Source: an uncultured Sphingomonadaceae bacterium (lineage in GTDB: Bacteria; Pseudomonadota; Alphaproteobacteria; Sphingomonadales; Sphingomonadaceae). From it: 64,000 nucleotides of DNA. Numbering within the stretch: position 1 is the first letter of the stretch; every line of letters begins with the position of its first letter. Under the pieces are notes generated by a model, which was not told the DNA's origin, made no database searches, and worked only from the letters and a program-made list of their open reading frames with translations. Both the position numbers and the translations under genes were made by a program. The DNA is taken from assembly GCA_947493215.1 (NCBI GenBank), contig CANLQE010000001.1:1-64000 (forward strand), given 5' to 3'. This document shows positions 26,313-36,197 of this stretch, in pieces.

Positions 26313-27803
26313 CTAGAACAAATCCTGTTGTCTGTCATCCGCCGGTTTTTTGACTCTGCCAACCTTTGACTTCCTTTTTATCGGCGCTTTTTTTGGCGAT
26401 GATTTAGGCCTCGCTGCAGATTCATCAGAAATCTGAGCGCCGATTTCTCCATCATGGAAGTGCAGATTGACCGCACGCGCCCTCGCCGCTTCATCTCGAC
26501 TTCCAACAAGTCCGCCATCCAGCGATGATACCCGCGCATAACCGCGCTTCAAAGGACCATCAGGCGACACCTGCTGCGCCAGGCGCCACAGCCCGTCGAG
26601 CCGCTGCCGCGCATCATCAAGCGGCCGTTTCACCAACGCCACAGGCAAATCGAGACGATCCAGGCGACTTTTCATCGCTTCCAGCCGTTGTCGCAACATT
26701 GAGGGCCGCAGGGCCCCTTCCGATGCTGAAAAGCGGCTGCGCGCGCCTGCAACATTCTGCCCCATCGCATATTTCATACGGTCGGATAGTTCGTCCACGC
26801 GCTGCTGATGCGGACGTAATAGATCCGTGAGTGCTGGCATCAGGCGGCGCTGCGCCTCCAGCCGTTCCTGCGCCGTCGCAAAGCCACGTTGGATCGAGCG
26901 CGCCAGACGTGCCTTGCTCTCACTAAGCGACGCCAGCCACTCTGCGCGCACGGGAACCGCCATTTCCGCCGCAGCTGTTGGTGTCGGCGCTCGCAAATCA
27001 GCAGCAAAATCGCTGAGGGTCGTATCGGTTTCGTGACCAACCGCAGAAATGATCGGGATCGAGCAATTTGCTACGGCCCGGACAACTTCTTCCTCGTTAA
27101 AACCCCACAGGTCTTCGATCGAACCACCACCACGCGCGACGATGATCAGATCGGGTCGAGTGAGAGCATCGCTCTCCTCCATCTTCGAAAAGCCATTAAT
27201 CGCTCCCGCAATCTGTTTGGCGGCCCCATCGCCCTGCACCAGTACAGGCCAAACCACGACATGGCTGGGGCAGCGATCAGCCAGCCGGTGCAAGATATCG
27301 CGGATCACTGATCCGGTCGGCGATGTTACCACGCCGATAGTTTTCGGTAAAAAAGGAATGGCGCGCTTGCGATCCTGATCAAACAGTCCTTCCCCTTGCA
27401 GCTTGGCTTTCAGCTTTTCGAAAAGCTGCATCAACGCGCCTTCGCCCGCCAATTCCATCTTGTCGATCACGACCTGATATTTGGAACGCCCCGGATAAGT
27501 CGTCAGCTTGCCAGACACGACGACTTCAATACCGTCCTCCGGTTGAAAGGGCAGCCGCCCGGCATTGCCCTTCCACATCACACCATCAAGCACTGCTTTG
27601 TCGTCTTTCAGCGCCAAATAGACGTGGCCCGATGCAGCCCGTTTATAGCCGGAAATCTCGCCCCTGATCCGCACATAGCCAAAGCGATCCTCGACCACGC
27701 GTTTGAGCGATCCGGAAATTTCCGAAACAGACAACGGAGCAGCATTGTCGCCTTCGCCACTCTCGGCTAGGAGTTTTGCGTCTAAAGAGGAAGAGTCGTT
27801 CAT
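26313..27803 (-). CDS. xseA: Exodeoxyribonuclease VII large subunit
   Basis: A 496-residue XseA. An N-terminal OB-fold (about 22-120: [29 protein letters not shown]) is followed by the catalytic domain with [46 protein letters not shown] and [28 protein letters not shown], then a long helical region. It degrades single-stranded DNA as part of ExoVII with the small subunit XseB, which is not in the window. The basic C-terminal tail ends DDRQQDLF. Its start codon overlaps that of purD head to head (CATG at 27801-27804), so each promoter must lie inside the other gene. Confidence 0.96.
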   Translation of the reverse strand: MNDSSSLDAKLLAESGEGDNAAPLSVSEISGSLKRVVEDRFGYVRIRGEISGYKRAASGHVYLALKDDKAVLDGVMWKGNAGRLPFQPEDGIEVVVSGKLTTYPGRSKYQVVIDKMELAGEGALMQLFEKLKAKLQGEGLFDQDRKRAIPFLPKTIGVVTSPTGSVIRDILHRLADRCPSHVVVWPVLVQGDGAAKQIAGAINGFSKMEESDALTRPDLIIVARGGGSIEDLWGFNEEEVVRAVANCSIPIISAVGHETDTTLSDFAADLRAPTPTAAAEMAVPVRAEWLASLSESKARLARSIQRGFATAQERLEAQRRLMPALTDLLRPHQQRVDELSDRMKYAMGQNVAGARSRFSASEGALRPSMLRQRLEAMKSRLDRLDLPVALVKRPLDDARQRLDGLWRLAQQVSPDGPLKRGYARVSSLDGGLVGSRDEAARARAVNLHFHDGEIGAQISDESAARPKSSPKKAPIKRKSKVGRVKKPADDRQQDLF

Positions 27804-29076
27804 GAATATCCTGTTGCTCGGGTCCGGTGGCCGTGAACATGCCTTGGCATGGAAGCTGGCGCAATCCCCGTCGCTAGAGAAATTTTATGCCAGCCCCGGC
27901 AATCCCGGCATCGCTCAGCATGCGGAATGCGTGAAACTGGATATTTCGGATCACGCCGCTGTGATATTATTTTGTGGGCGCAATCACATCGATCTGGTGG
28001 TGGTTGGACCGGAAGCACCGCTGGTTGACGGACTGGCTGAAAGCCTGCGCACCGCCGACATATTGGTATTCGGCCCAGACGCGGGGCCCGCTCAATTGGA
28101 AGGATCGAAAGGCTTTACCAAAGACCTTTGCGCCCGCGCTGATATTCCGACCGCTGGTTATGTCCGGACCACCAATCAACCAGACGCACTTGCTGCGCTC
28201 GACAAATTCTCAATACCCGTTGTCATCAAAGCCGACGGCCTCGCCGCTGGCAAAGGCGTTATCATCGCCGAAACCCTTGAACAGGCTCAGGACGCCATTG
28301 CCATGATGTTCGATGGCGGCTTTGGCGAGGCTGGCGCAGAAGTGGTGATCGAGGAATTTTTGACGGGCGAGGAAGCCAGTTTTTTCGCCATTACCGATGG
28401 TAAAAATGTGATCCCCTTTGGTACCGCGCAAGACCATAAACGTGTCGGCGAAGGCGATGTTGGCCCCAATACCGGCGGCATGGGTGCCTATAGCCCTGCC
28501 CCTGTCCTGACCGCTGCTTTACAAAAGCAGGTGATGGACGAAATCATCAGACCGACCGTTGATACGCTCGCCACCGAAGGCATGCCCTATAGCGGCGTGC
28601 TGTTCGCAGGCCTGATGCTGACCGAAACGGGTCCGCAGCTAATAGAATATAATGCCCGTTTTGGTGACCCAGAATGTCAGGTGCTGATGATGCGGCTGAA
28701 ATCCGATCTTGCTGCGATCATGCTGGCCACCGCCAAAGGCGAGCTCGGCCAGATCAGTACGCCAGAATTTGACCCGCAATCTGCCCTGACCGTGGTGATG
28801 GCTGCAAAGGGTTATCCCAGCACCCCGGAAAAGGGCGGTAAAATCCAGAACCTCGCCCGGGCCGAACGCGAAGGAACAAAAATCTTCCACGCGGGAACTG
28901 CTGAGGTGGACGGCAAGCTTGTTGCCAGCGGCGGCCGGGTACTCAACGTCACGGCCTTGGGCAGCAACACCACAGAGGCGCAATCCAAAGCTTATGCCGC
29001 TGTGGACCAAATCGATTTTGAAAGCGGCTTTTGCCGGCGTGATATCGGTTGGCGAGAAGTGGCGCGCGAGGGATAA
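27802..29076 (+). CDS. purD: Phosphoribosylamine-glycine ligase
   Basis: A 424-residue PurD, the second enzyme of purine synthesis, joining glycine to phosphoribosylamine with ATP. The N-terminal domain begins [23 protein letters not shown]; the ATP-grasp region shows [13 protein letters not shown] and [13 protein letters not shown], and [10 protein letters not shown] is present. The start at 27802 is chosen because the canonical sequence begins there and AAGAGGAAGAG lies in front; an earlier ATG at 27703 would lie inside xseA on the opposite strand. It is complete, with the usual length. Confidence 0.97.
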   Translation: MNILLLGSGGREHALAWKLAQSPSLEKFYASPGNPGIAQHAECVKLDISDHAAVILFCGRNHIDLVVVGPEAPLVDGLAESLRTADILVFGPDAGPAQLEGSKGFTKDLCARADIPTAGYVRTTNQPDALAALDKFSIPVVIKADGLAAGKGVIIAETLEQAQDAIAMMFDGGFGEAGAEVVIEEFLTGEEASFFAITDGKNVIPFGTAQDHKRVGEGDVGPNTGGMGAYSPAPVLTAALQKQVMDEIIRPTVDTLATEGMPYSGVLFAGLMLTETGPQLIEYNARFGDPECQVLMMRLKSDLAAIMLATAKGELGQISTPEFDPQSALTVVMAAKGYPSTPEKGGKIQNLARAEREGTKIFHAGTAEVDGKLVASGGRVLNVTALGSNTTEAQSKAYAAVDQIDFESGFCRRDIGWREVAREG

Positions 29077-29159
29077 GATTTATTGCGCCGCGCTACTGAA
29101 TAATCACCATCTTGGACCGTTCATGATTCGATAGGGCAGTTCAAGGATGATTGATCGCA

Positions 29160-31991
29160 ATGGCTTTGCAAAACCAAATAGAACGGTCGGCGCTATTGAT
29201 CCTCGCCGTGATAGTGGTTTCATCGGTTTTTGGACTATTGGCGTGGGGCGGTATTGTACTGACCAGAGATGAAGGCCAAATTGCCATCGTCTGGCTGCCT
29301 AACGCCCTTTTGGTTGCGGTTCTTTTAAGGAGCAAGCCATCTGCGGCATATGCCTATTTGCCCGCTGCCTTTTGTGCCAATGTCGCCGTAAACATGATCA
29401 TCGGTGATGCGGCCACACGTGCCATTATCCTGGCACTGCTCAACCAATTTGAAATTTTGATTATTTGGCTGGCGATGCGAAAAATCGGGCTGCCGCGACC
29501 GGATATGCACAACCTGCGCGATCTTATAATTTTTGTCTTGGTTGGCGGCATCATCGCACCGACCGCATCGGGCTTCTTCGCGGCACTGTTTATTGCCAGT
29601 GACACATGGTCAGAGATGCTGAGCTTCTGGTTGCAATGGTCATCCACCGATGGCCTAGGTATGTTGCTGCTCTGCCCTGCAGTGATGGTGGTTATCGACA
29701 GTTTGCAGAGGCGGATGAAAGCACCCGCCAAGGACAGTCCGGCACCACGCTTGTCGAAAAAATGGGAATGGATCGTAATCCAAGCGTTCATCTTGCTATC
29801 TACAATAGCAATTTTCGCTTTCATCAATTTCCCGATTCTGTTCCTTATTCCACCACTTGTGCTGCTGAGTGCATTTCGGCTTGGTATATGGGGGACAGCC
29901 GTTTCCGTTCTGCTGATTTCTATCGTTGTAAGCTTTTGCGTAGCTTTCAAACTGGGACCGTTTCACGCGGTCGATATTTCTCTCACCGCCAAACTGCTTG
30001 TAGTACAGGTTTTCCTGCTGTCTTGTTTCGCCGTAGGCATGCCGGTTTCGGCCACCCTCTCAGAAAAGGCTAAAATCCGTCGGGAGTTGCGAGACAATCA
30101 AGATCTCAGCAACTCTATGCTGCAAAATATGAAAGAGGTGATTTTCCGCACCAATGATCGGGGAGAATGGCAGTTCCTCAACCCGGCTTGGGAAAAATTG
30201 ACGGGCCTGACCGTTGAAGAAAGCCTCGGCCAGCATATTTCCAATGTCATTCTGCCTGACGATCTCGATGCCCTGTTGGACAAGCTTTATCCGATCCGAT
30301 CAGGTAAAATCGAACAATATAATTTTGAGTGGGTATTCCTGCATAAAGACGGATCAAAGGTCGATGTAGAGCTGAGTTTGTCGCGATTGGTTGATGATGA
30401 CGGCAATTATATTGGTTCTATCGGCAATATCCGCGACATCAGCGAACGCAAGGAAATGGAAGTGAGCCTCGTTTCGGCAAGACGCGATGCTGAAAAAGCG
30501 GCTAACGCAAAAACGCGGTTCCTTGCCAGCATGAGTCACGAAATCAGAACCCCGATGAACGGGGTGCTGGGCTTTACCCAGTTGCTGCTTGATAGCGAGC
30601 TAACCGGTGATCAGCGCAAAAATTCACAAATAATATTGGATTCCGGCAACGCCATGATGCGATTGTTGAACAATATTCTTGATATTTCCAAAGTGGAGGC
30701 CGGACAGGTTCAGCTCAGCAACGAACCGATGAACCTTCGGAAAGTCTTGCGGGATTGCGTGGATTTGATGGTGCCGAGTGCAGAGCAAAAAGGCCTCCAG
30801 ATCAGCCTGCATGTTGACGACACAATGCCCTCGCAGGTCGTTGGTGATTGCCATTATCTCCGCCAGATTACCTTGAATTTGATCGGCAATGCGGTGAAAT
30901 TCACGCGACACGGACAAATTTCGGTCAATATGTCTTCAAAAATATCGGACGATGGGCAGACGCTCATCGCTGTCGCTGTAGAAGATACCGGCGTTGGCAT
31001 TCCGCCAGACAGATTGAGCGCCATTTTCGATCCGTTTGAACAGGCGGAGGCGACCACGGCGCAAGAATTTGGCGGCAGCGGCCTGGGTTTGACCATTAGT
31101 CAGCAATTGGCTGCGGTAATGGACGGCAGCATCGGGGTCACAAGCGTTGAAGGTCAGGGCACAACATTTGAACTGCAATTTCCCGCCGACATCCATGTCA
31201 CAAACGTTGTTAAGGAAGAGCAGGTTCAAATCAGCGCGCGAGCGGTTCATGCGACAAATATCGATGAGGCAAATGACGCGTTGCCATCGCACGGATATTT
31301 GCTTTTGGTAGAGGATCATGACGTCAATCAAATGTTGATCACCGCAATGACGGACAAACTCGGCTATCGCACGGTATTGGCTGTTAACGGCGCTGATGCA
31401 GTCGCAAAAGTCGACGCGGCGATCGCCGCGGGCAATCCCTTTGACCTGGTTTTGATGGATATTCAGATGCCTGTCATGGATGGCTATGAAGCGACAAAGG
31501 CAATACGTACGAATGGGATAACGGCGCAGCAGTTACCGATACTGGCCATCACGGCCAATGCTTATGGCGAAGATGTCGATCGGTGTCTGGCAGCCGGGAT
31601 GCAGGGCCATATCGCGAAACCGGTGATGATCAGCAAGCTCCAATCCGCATTAAACCTTTGGGTTGGCAATGAAAATGCTGGGGTCAAGCAACCAGCATCA
31701 CCGTCCCTTAAAAACACCATGAGCAAGGAATTGCAGCAGAAATTTCTGACGCGCAGAGAAGAATTGATCCAATATTTGAGCGATCTGATCGATACCAAAA
31801 GCTATACAGATGCGGAGTTATCCGAAGCCGCCGAATATCTCCATAAATTTGCCGGTACAGCCGCCTTTTTCGGCGAAGCCGAACTGGGTATCAAAGCGCG
31901 GCACGCTGAGGTCGAACTCGCTCAATGGACCACTAAAGATAGGGTTCAGCATATAACCAAAAGCCTCAATGACTTTCTGGAAGCCGCATAG
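29160..31991 (+). CDS. MASE1-PAS hybrid histidine kinase with receiver and HPt
   Basis: This 943-residue membrane kinase carries the full phosphorelay in one chain. Residues 1-300 form a MASE1 multi-helix sensor (VWLPNALLVAVLL; QWSSTDGLGMLLLCP). A PAS domain follows at about 310-445 (FRTNDRGEWQFLNPAWEKLTG), then HisKA with FLASMSHEIRTPMNG, HATPase with LNLIGNAVKFT and FGGSGLGLTIS, a receiver with D in LVLMDIQMP and a C-terminal HPt with H in YLHKFAGTAAFFG. No DNA-binding output is present, so the target is elsewhere. ATG at 29160 is preferred, with AAGGA 12 bases upstream; a TTG at 29151 is possible. Its receiver-HPt tail is very like the free protein at 6639-7424. Confidence 0.93.
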   Translation: MALQNQIERSALLILAVIVVSSVFGLLAWGGIVLTRDEGQIAIVWLPNALLVAVLLRSKPSAAYAYLPAAFCANVAVNMIIGDAATRAIILALLNQFEILIIWLAMRKIGLPRPDMHNLRDLIIFVLVGGIIAPTASGFFAALFIASDTWSEMLSFWLQWSSTDGLGMLLLCPAVMVVIDSLQRRMKAPAKDSPAPRLSKKWEWIVIQAFILLSTIAIFAFINFPILFLIPPLVLLSAFRLGIWGTAVSVLLISIVVSFCVAFKLGPFHAVDISLTAKLLVVQVFLLSCFAVGMPVSATLSEKAKIRRELRDNQDLSNSMLQNMKEVIFRTNDRGEWQFLNPAWEKLTGLTVEESLGQHISNVILPDDLDALLDKLYPIRSGKIEQYNFEWVFLHKDGSKVDVELSLSRLVDDDGNYIGSIGNIRDISERKEMEVSLVSARRDAEKAANAKTRFLASMSHEIRTPMNGVLGFTQLLLDSELTGDQRKNSQIILDSGNAMMRLLNNILDISKVEAGQVQLSNEPMNLRKVLRDCVDLMVPSAEQKGLQISLHVDDTMPSQVVGDCHYLRQITLNLIGNAVKFTRHGQISVNMSSKISDDGQTLIAVAVEDTGVGIPPDRLSAIFDPFEQAEATTAQEFGGSGLGLTISQQLAAVMDGSIGVTSVEGQGTTFELQFPADIHVTNVVKEEQVQISARAVHATNIDEANDALPSHGYLLLVEDHDVNQMLITAMTDKLGYRTVLAVNGADAVAKVDAAIAAGNPFDLVLMDIQMPVMDGYEATKAIRTNGITAQQLPILAITANAYGEDVDRCLAAGMQGHIAKPVMISKLQSALNLWVGNENAGVKQPASPSLKNTMSKELQQKFLTRREELIQYLSDLIDTKSYTDAELSEAAEYLHKFAGTAAFFGEAELGIKARHAEVELAQWTTKDRVQHITKSLNDFLEAA

Positions 31992-32043
31992 GCAGGCAAT
32001 CCAATAGAAACAAACATGTCGGCCACCACCACTATCGTGCGTT

Positions 32044-33225
32044 TCAGACCGCCGTCACATCATGGCCATAAAGCCATGCCAGTTTTTGTGTCGCCAGATC
32101 AGGCTTGATCTTGTTTGCGAGCCACATTGGACCATAGGTTTTCAGCTTTCCTCTGGCGGTACGCTGATGAAAAAGTTCCATATTGGCTCTGGCTGCGGCT
32201 TGCACCCTGGCCGTGCGATCATGCCGCGTTTCAAAATAATCGATCAGAGCCGAACGATGATCATCCTGTTCTGCCAAACAGCGCGCAAGCACATAGCCGT
32301 CCTCTATCGCCTGCACGGCGCCCTGCGCCATAAAGGGCAGCATCGGGTGGCACGCATCCCCCAACAGGGCCACCCGGCCATCGGACCACCGGTCCAAAGG
32401 TGCGCGGTCAAATAGCGCCCAGCGATAATGAGCGTCAGCTTGCGCCAACAAGGTCGTGATTGTCGGATGCCAATCAGCAAAATCGGCCAGCACATCTTCG
32501 CAACTGCCTTGCTCGTTCCAGCTTTCATTGGTCCAATCATCGCGCTCGACCACGCCGACAAAATTGGCCAACTTGCCGCCGCGCAGGAGATAGGTGACCG
32601 CATGCTTGCCTTCGCCAAACCACACGCTGGAAACCGGCAGCGGCGCATCGCGACCCAATTTCTCGATCGGGACGACGGCGCGCCAAGCGACATTGCCGGT
32701 AAAACTGGGTTTGTCCGGACCGATCATTTGCGCCCGAATGGCCGACCGGATACCGTCCGCGCCAACCAAGACATCGCCTGTGATCCTGGATCCATCGGCC
32801 AGCGCGGCCCACGCTTCCTCCTTATTTTGTCCATATCCCCTAACGGCAGCCCCCGTCTTGATAGCGCCCGGCATCCGCTCGCCGACGGCCACTTGCAATG
32901 CCTCAATCAGGTCAGCCCTGTGGACATGCAGATAGGGCGCGCCGAATGTCTCTTCATAATCCGCTGTCGAAGCGGTGAAAATCGGCTGGCCGGACTCCCC
33001 CATGCGAAACTGGGTTGCGCGCGGACGAAAACCGGCGGCTTCAACTGGCTTGTCTATCCCCAGCGCGCGCAACACCTTCATCCCGTTCGGACTGATCTGA
33101 ATGCCGGCGCCAATTTCGCCCAGTTCATCGGCCTGCTCACATATTGTGACATCCCAACCAAACTTATGGAAGCATAGCGCGGCAGTTAATCCGCCAATAC
33201 CGCCGCCTGCTATGACTATTTTCAT
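32044..33225 (-). CDS. FAD-dependent aromatic monooxygenase
   Basis: A 393-residue flavoprotein of the salicylate / 3-hydroxybenzoate / 6-hydroxynicotinate hydroxylase group. FAD-binding motifs are IAGGGIGGLTAALCFHKFG at the N-terminus, VGADGIRSAIR in the middle and LLGDACHPMLPFMAQGAVQAIEDG toward the end. It would hydroxylate an aromatic ring using NAD(P)H and O2. The ATG at 33225 begins the canonical nucleotide-binding fold; a frame extending to 33345 would run into the upstream hydrolase gene. It starts four bases after that gene, so the two form an operon, perhaps for a nitrogen heterocycle or aromatic acid. The exact substrate cannot be told. Confidence 0.85.
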   Translation of the reverse strand: MKIVIAGGGIGGLTAALCFHKFGWDVTICEQADELGEIGAGIQISPNGMKVLRALGIDKPVEAAGFRPRATQFRMGESGQPIFTASTADYEETFGAPYLHVHRADLIEALQVAVGERMPGAIKTGAAVRGYGQNKEEAWAALADGSRITGDVLVGADGIRSAIRAQMIGPDKPSFTGNVAWRAVVPIEKLGRDAPLPVSSVWFGEGKHAVTYLLRGGKLANFVGVVERDDWTNESWNEQGSCEDVLADFADWHPTITTLLAQADAHYRWALFDRAPLDRWSDGRVALLGDACHPMLPFMAQGAVQAIEDGYVLARCLAEQDDHRSALIDYFETRHDRTARVQAAARANMELFHQRTARGKLKTYGPMWLANKIKPDLATQKLAWLYGHDVTAV

Positions 33226-33229
33226 AAAG

Positions 33230-33868
33230 CTAGGCCCTGATTCCAGGCAATGTCTGGAAATAGCTCTCAATTTGCGCGTGGCTTTTAAGGTCAGCATATT
33301 TTTGGCTGAGATCAAAGAGGTTCGCCGCCTGTACTTGCGGGTCACGGTCGCCGCAGGCCTCTGTCGCTACAATGGGACGAAACCCATATTGCAGCGCGTC
33401 CAGCGTCGAGGCGCGCACACAACCGGATGTCGAAAAACCGGCCATCAGACACGTATCTACGCGCAACGCGTTCAAGGTGGCGGCTAAGCTGGTCCCAAAA
33501 AAGGCACTTGGATATTGTTTGGTGACCACAATATCCCCCTGCTGCGGCTGCAGCCGGTCGTCAAATTCTCCCAGTCGTTCTCCGGTTTGGAACACGGACA
33601 AAGCTTTGACTTTCTTGTAAAACAGACCGCCATCTGCCCCACCTGGCATATATTCAACGCGAGTAAAAATAACCGGAACATCATTTTTTCGCGCCATATC
33701 CGCTAGTGAAATCATCGCCTGAAATGCGTCCTCTGACCCCACATAAAGCGGGGCATCTGGTTCTATATACGCTTTTGCAACGTCGATAAGGATGATCGCC
33801 GGTTTGGTTCCAAAACCAAGAGCCCCGCCAAAACCCGCCGCACTATAGTCATCATGTATATCCGACAT
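33230..33868 (-). CDS. Isochorismatase-like cysteine hydrolase
   Basis: The 212-residue protein has the cysteine hydrolase fold with catalytic triad visible as D in AIILIDVAKAY, K in IVVTKQYPSAFFGT and C in FSTSGCVRASTLDA. The pattern resembles N-carbamoylsarcosine amidase and maleamate amidohydrolase (NicF). ATG at 33868 is chosen since GGAG lies seven bases upstream; the longer frame begins at 33880 on top of that site. It is the first gene of a pair with the flavin monooxygenase. In nicotinate degradation a ring hydroxylase and an amidohydrolase occur together, so this pair could serve a related heterocycle pathway; this is inference from pairing alone. Confidence 0.82.
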   Translation of the reverse strand: MSDIHDDYSAAGFGGALGFGTKPAIILIDVAKAYIEPDAPLYVGSEDAFQAMISLADMARKNDVPVIFTRVEYMPGGADGGLFYKKVKALSVFQTGERLGEFDDRLQPQQGDIVVTKQYPSAFFGTSLAATLNALRVDTCLMAGFSTSGCVRASTLDALQYGFRPIVATEACGDRDPQVQAANLFDLSQKYADLKSHAQIESYFQTLPGIRA

Positions 33869-34201
33869 TTTTGTCTCCATTTAATCCCGGCACGGCGCGT
33901 AGGACGCTTTCCAGACCGGTTAGCAACAGTTCTTACACTATGTAAAGGATCGCTACGCTAGCATCTGCGGGCTGGCTAAGCTGCTATCCTGTCGCTATTA
34001 TTCGAGCACTAGACAGGGAGGAATGACGCGCTATTTATCGCAAGCCTTGCGATAAGCCTGACACTTTGCGCCTGATAGCTTCAGGCCTAGATATAGTTTA
34101 ACGCGACTGGATTATGTAACAACATATCATATGTTCATAATCTAGTCAGCTTGGCTAGGCCACCTTCTATCCCGGGTTAGCTATTTCGGGAGGAAATGAT
34201 C
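33869..34201. other. Divergent promoter region with stacked hairpins
   Basis: These 333 bases separate the hydrolase and the vWA gene. Visible structures are a near-perfect palindrome TTATCGCAAG-C-CTTGCGATAA (34035-34055), an inverted repeat GCCTGA/TCAGGC just after it, and a nested hairpin at 34107-34145 in which CTGGATTATG pairs with CATAATCTAG and, inside, AACATAT pairs with ATATGTT. GGGAGG at 34188-34193 serves the vWA gene. Confidence 0.6.
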
Positions 34202-35989
34202 ATGCGGCGTTTTTCAAATATTTCCAAAATCTTATGCGGGTTTGCAGCGATCAGCTTGGTCGGTGCGCCCGGCGCAGCGCCGCTGGACGCTCAGTCCAGG
34301 CAAGGCAAACGCCCCGATCTGGTACGCATTCCACCACACCATCCGGTAAATTGCAGCATTTTTGCGCGCAATGACCGTGACAATATTCTCGCTGTCACCG
34401 GTTCCCGAACTAAGCGTGCGGGCAATCGCCAAAATGCGCCCGCTTCCTTATCACCTCCACCGCCGCCTCCAGCAGCATCGGCTGTCAGCAGATCTCAGCG
34501 AGGTAGCCCGACCACCGCCGTAAACCGCAGTACGAAACGCATCACCGGCCCCGGACCATATCCCTACCCACGCCCCCTCCCACCTGTGTCGCAAGACCGC
34601 GAACAATATGCTGGCGAAGCGGTTGCCAGCATCAAGCGGGTCGCCGACGAACCCGTGTCGACCTTTGCCGTTGACGTTGACACCGGCAGCTATTCGAATG
34701 TCCGCCGCTTCCTCAACGACGGCAAAATGCCCCCAGAAGCGGCTGTTCGGACGGAGGAGATGATCAACTATTTTCGTTACGATTATCCCATGCCCACCAG
34801 CCGGGAAGCACCTTTTAGTGTGTCCACCGATCTTTCGAGGACTCCGTGGAACGATGCGAGCCGTCTGCTACGCATCGGCCTACGCGGCTATGACATAGAC
34901 AGCAGCGAGCGGCCTAGAGCCAATCTGGTATTCCTTGTCGATGTCTCGGGTTCCATGGGAAGCAAAGACAAGTTGCCGCTGGTCAAGTCGACGCTAAACT
35001 CGCTTGCCGACGAGTTGCGCAGAGATGACCGTGTTTCCATCGTCGTTTACTCTGGAACGGTCGGACTCTTGCTGTCGCCAACTTCGAATAAGGAGCATGT
35101 GAAAGAGGCTGTGGATTGCCTCTATGCCAGCGGCTCAACCGCTGGTGGTGATGCGCTCAAACTGGCCTATTCGACCGCGCGGAAGAATTTTTTAAAAGGC
35201 GGTATCAACCGGATTATCATGGCGACCGATGGCGACTTTAATGTCGGGACATCCAACACCGATGCGTTGAAAAAAATCGTCGCGAAAGAACGGGAATCAG
35301 GCGTCAATCTGACGATGCTTGGTTATGGCACCGGCAATATCCGGGATGAACTGATGGAAGGCATCGCCAATGTCGGCAATGGTAACTATGCTTATATTGA
35401 CAGCGCAATGGAAGCCCAGAAGGTGCTCGGCGAAGAACTGAGCTCCACCTTGTTCACCATTGCCAAAGACGTAAAAATCCAGATCGAGTTTAACCCGGCA
35501 CATGTGAAAGAATATCGCCTGATCGGATATGAAAACCGGCTGTTGGCAGAAGAAGACTTTGCCAATGATAAAATTGATGCAGGGGATATTGGCGCCGGTC
35601 ACCAAGTCACGGCCCTTTATGAAATCATGCCTGCAAACTCGTCTGGCTGGCTGCCCAAACGGCGTTATCCTGCTAATCGCGTTACTGAATCGCAGCCGGA
35701 TTTCAACGGTGAGATGGCACAAGTGAAGCTGCGCTATAAATTACCCGGCGGCAGCAAATCGCGACTTATCCAACGCCAAATCGCCGCAGGCGGGTTACAA
35801 AATGCGTCGGAACCCCGCGGAGATATGGCCTTTGCCGTCGCGGTAGCCGCTTTTGGTCAGAAACTGCGCGGAGATAAATATCTCGGCGACTATGGCTTTC
35901 AGAATATCCAGCAATTGTCCGGCAGTGGTGGCGATTTCTGGCGTCAAGAATTCCGTAAACTGAACAATTTAGCGCGAAGCCAAAGCTAA
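34202..35989 (+). CDS. YfbK-like von Willebrand factor A domain protein
   Basis: This 595-residue exported protein has a signal peptide (about 1-30), then a disordered proline-rich stretch (PPPPPPAAS, GPYPYPRPLPP). The YfbK N-terminal domain follows (STFAVDVDTGSYSNVRRFLNDGKMPP and EEMINYFRYDYP), then a vWA domain with an intact metal site DVSGSMGS and later TDGDFNVG, and a C-terminal DUF3520-type domain (about 440-590). Such proteins bind metal-dependent partners at the cell envelope; the role is unknown. The ATG at 34202 lies eight bases after GGGAGG, whereas that at 34196 is only two bases away, so the second is preferred. The gene stands alone. Confidence 0.88.
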   Translation: MRRFSNISKILCGFAAISLVGAPGAAPLDAQSRQGKRPDLVRIPPHHPVNCSIFARNDRDNILAVTGSRTKRAGNRQNAPASLSPPPPPPAASAVSRSQRGSPTTAVNRSTKRITGPGPYPYPRPLPPVSQDREQYAGEAVASIKRVADEPVSTFAVDVDTGSYSNVRRFLNDGKMPPEAAVRTEEMINYFRYDYPMPTSREAPFSVSTDLSRTPWNDASRLLRIGLRGYDIDSSERPRANLVFLVDVSGSMGSKDKLPLVKSTLNSLADELRRDDRVSIVVYSGTVGLLLSPTSNKEHVKEAVDCLYASGSTAGGDALKLAYSTARKNFLKGGINRIIMATDGDFNVGTSNTDALKKIVAKERESGVNLTMLGYGTGNIRDELMEGIANVGNGNYAYIDSAMEAQKVLGEELSSTLFTIAKDVKIQIEFNPAHVKEYRLIGYENRLLAEEDFANDKIDAGDIGAGHQVTALYEIMPANSSGWLPKRRYPANRVTESQPDFNGEMAQVKLRYKLPGGSKSRLIQRQIAAGGLQNASEPRGDMAFAVAVAAFGQKLRGDKYLGDYGFQNIQQLSGSGGDFWRQEFRKLNNLARSQS

Positions 35990-36197
35990 ATCTGATTCGG
36001 ACGACCAACTGTTAGCCAGCAAACGGCCAATCGGTTAACCATCTTTGCTAAGTAATTGTCTCATATGGGGACAAATTCAGCCCGTCTCGTCGGATATTTG
36101 GCGCATATCCCAAATAGCTGAACTGGACTCATCCTTAATTATCCTCCATTTTAGGGAATAAACAAAAGATGACACGAACTTAGTAAGGGGTTCCGTA

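Noticed and set aside
29151-29159. TTG start adding three residues to the MASE1 kinase
   Set aside because: The binding site AAGGA is only three bases from it, while the ATG at 29160 is a normal codon. The spacing to the ATG is long, so this remains a weak preference.
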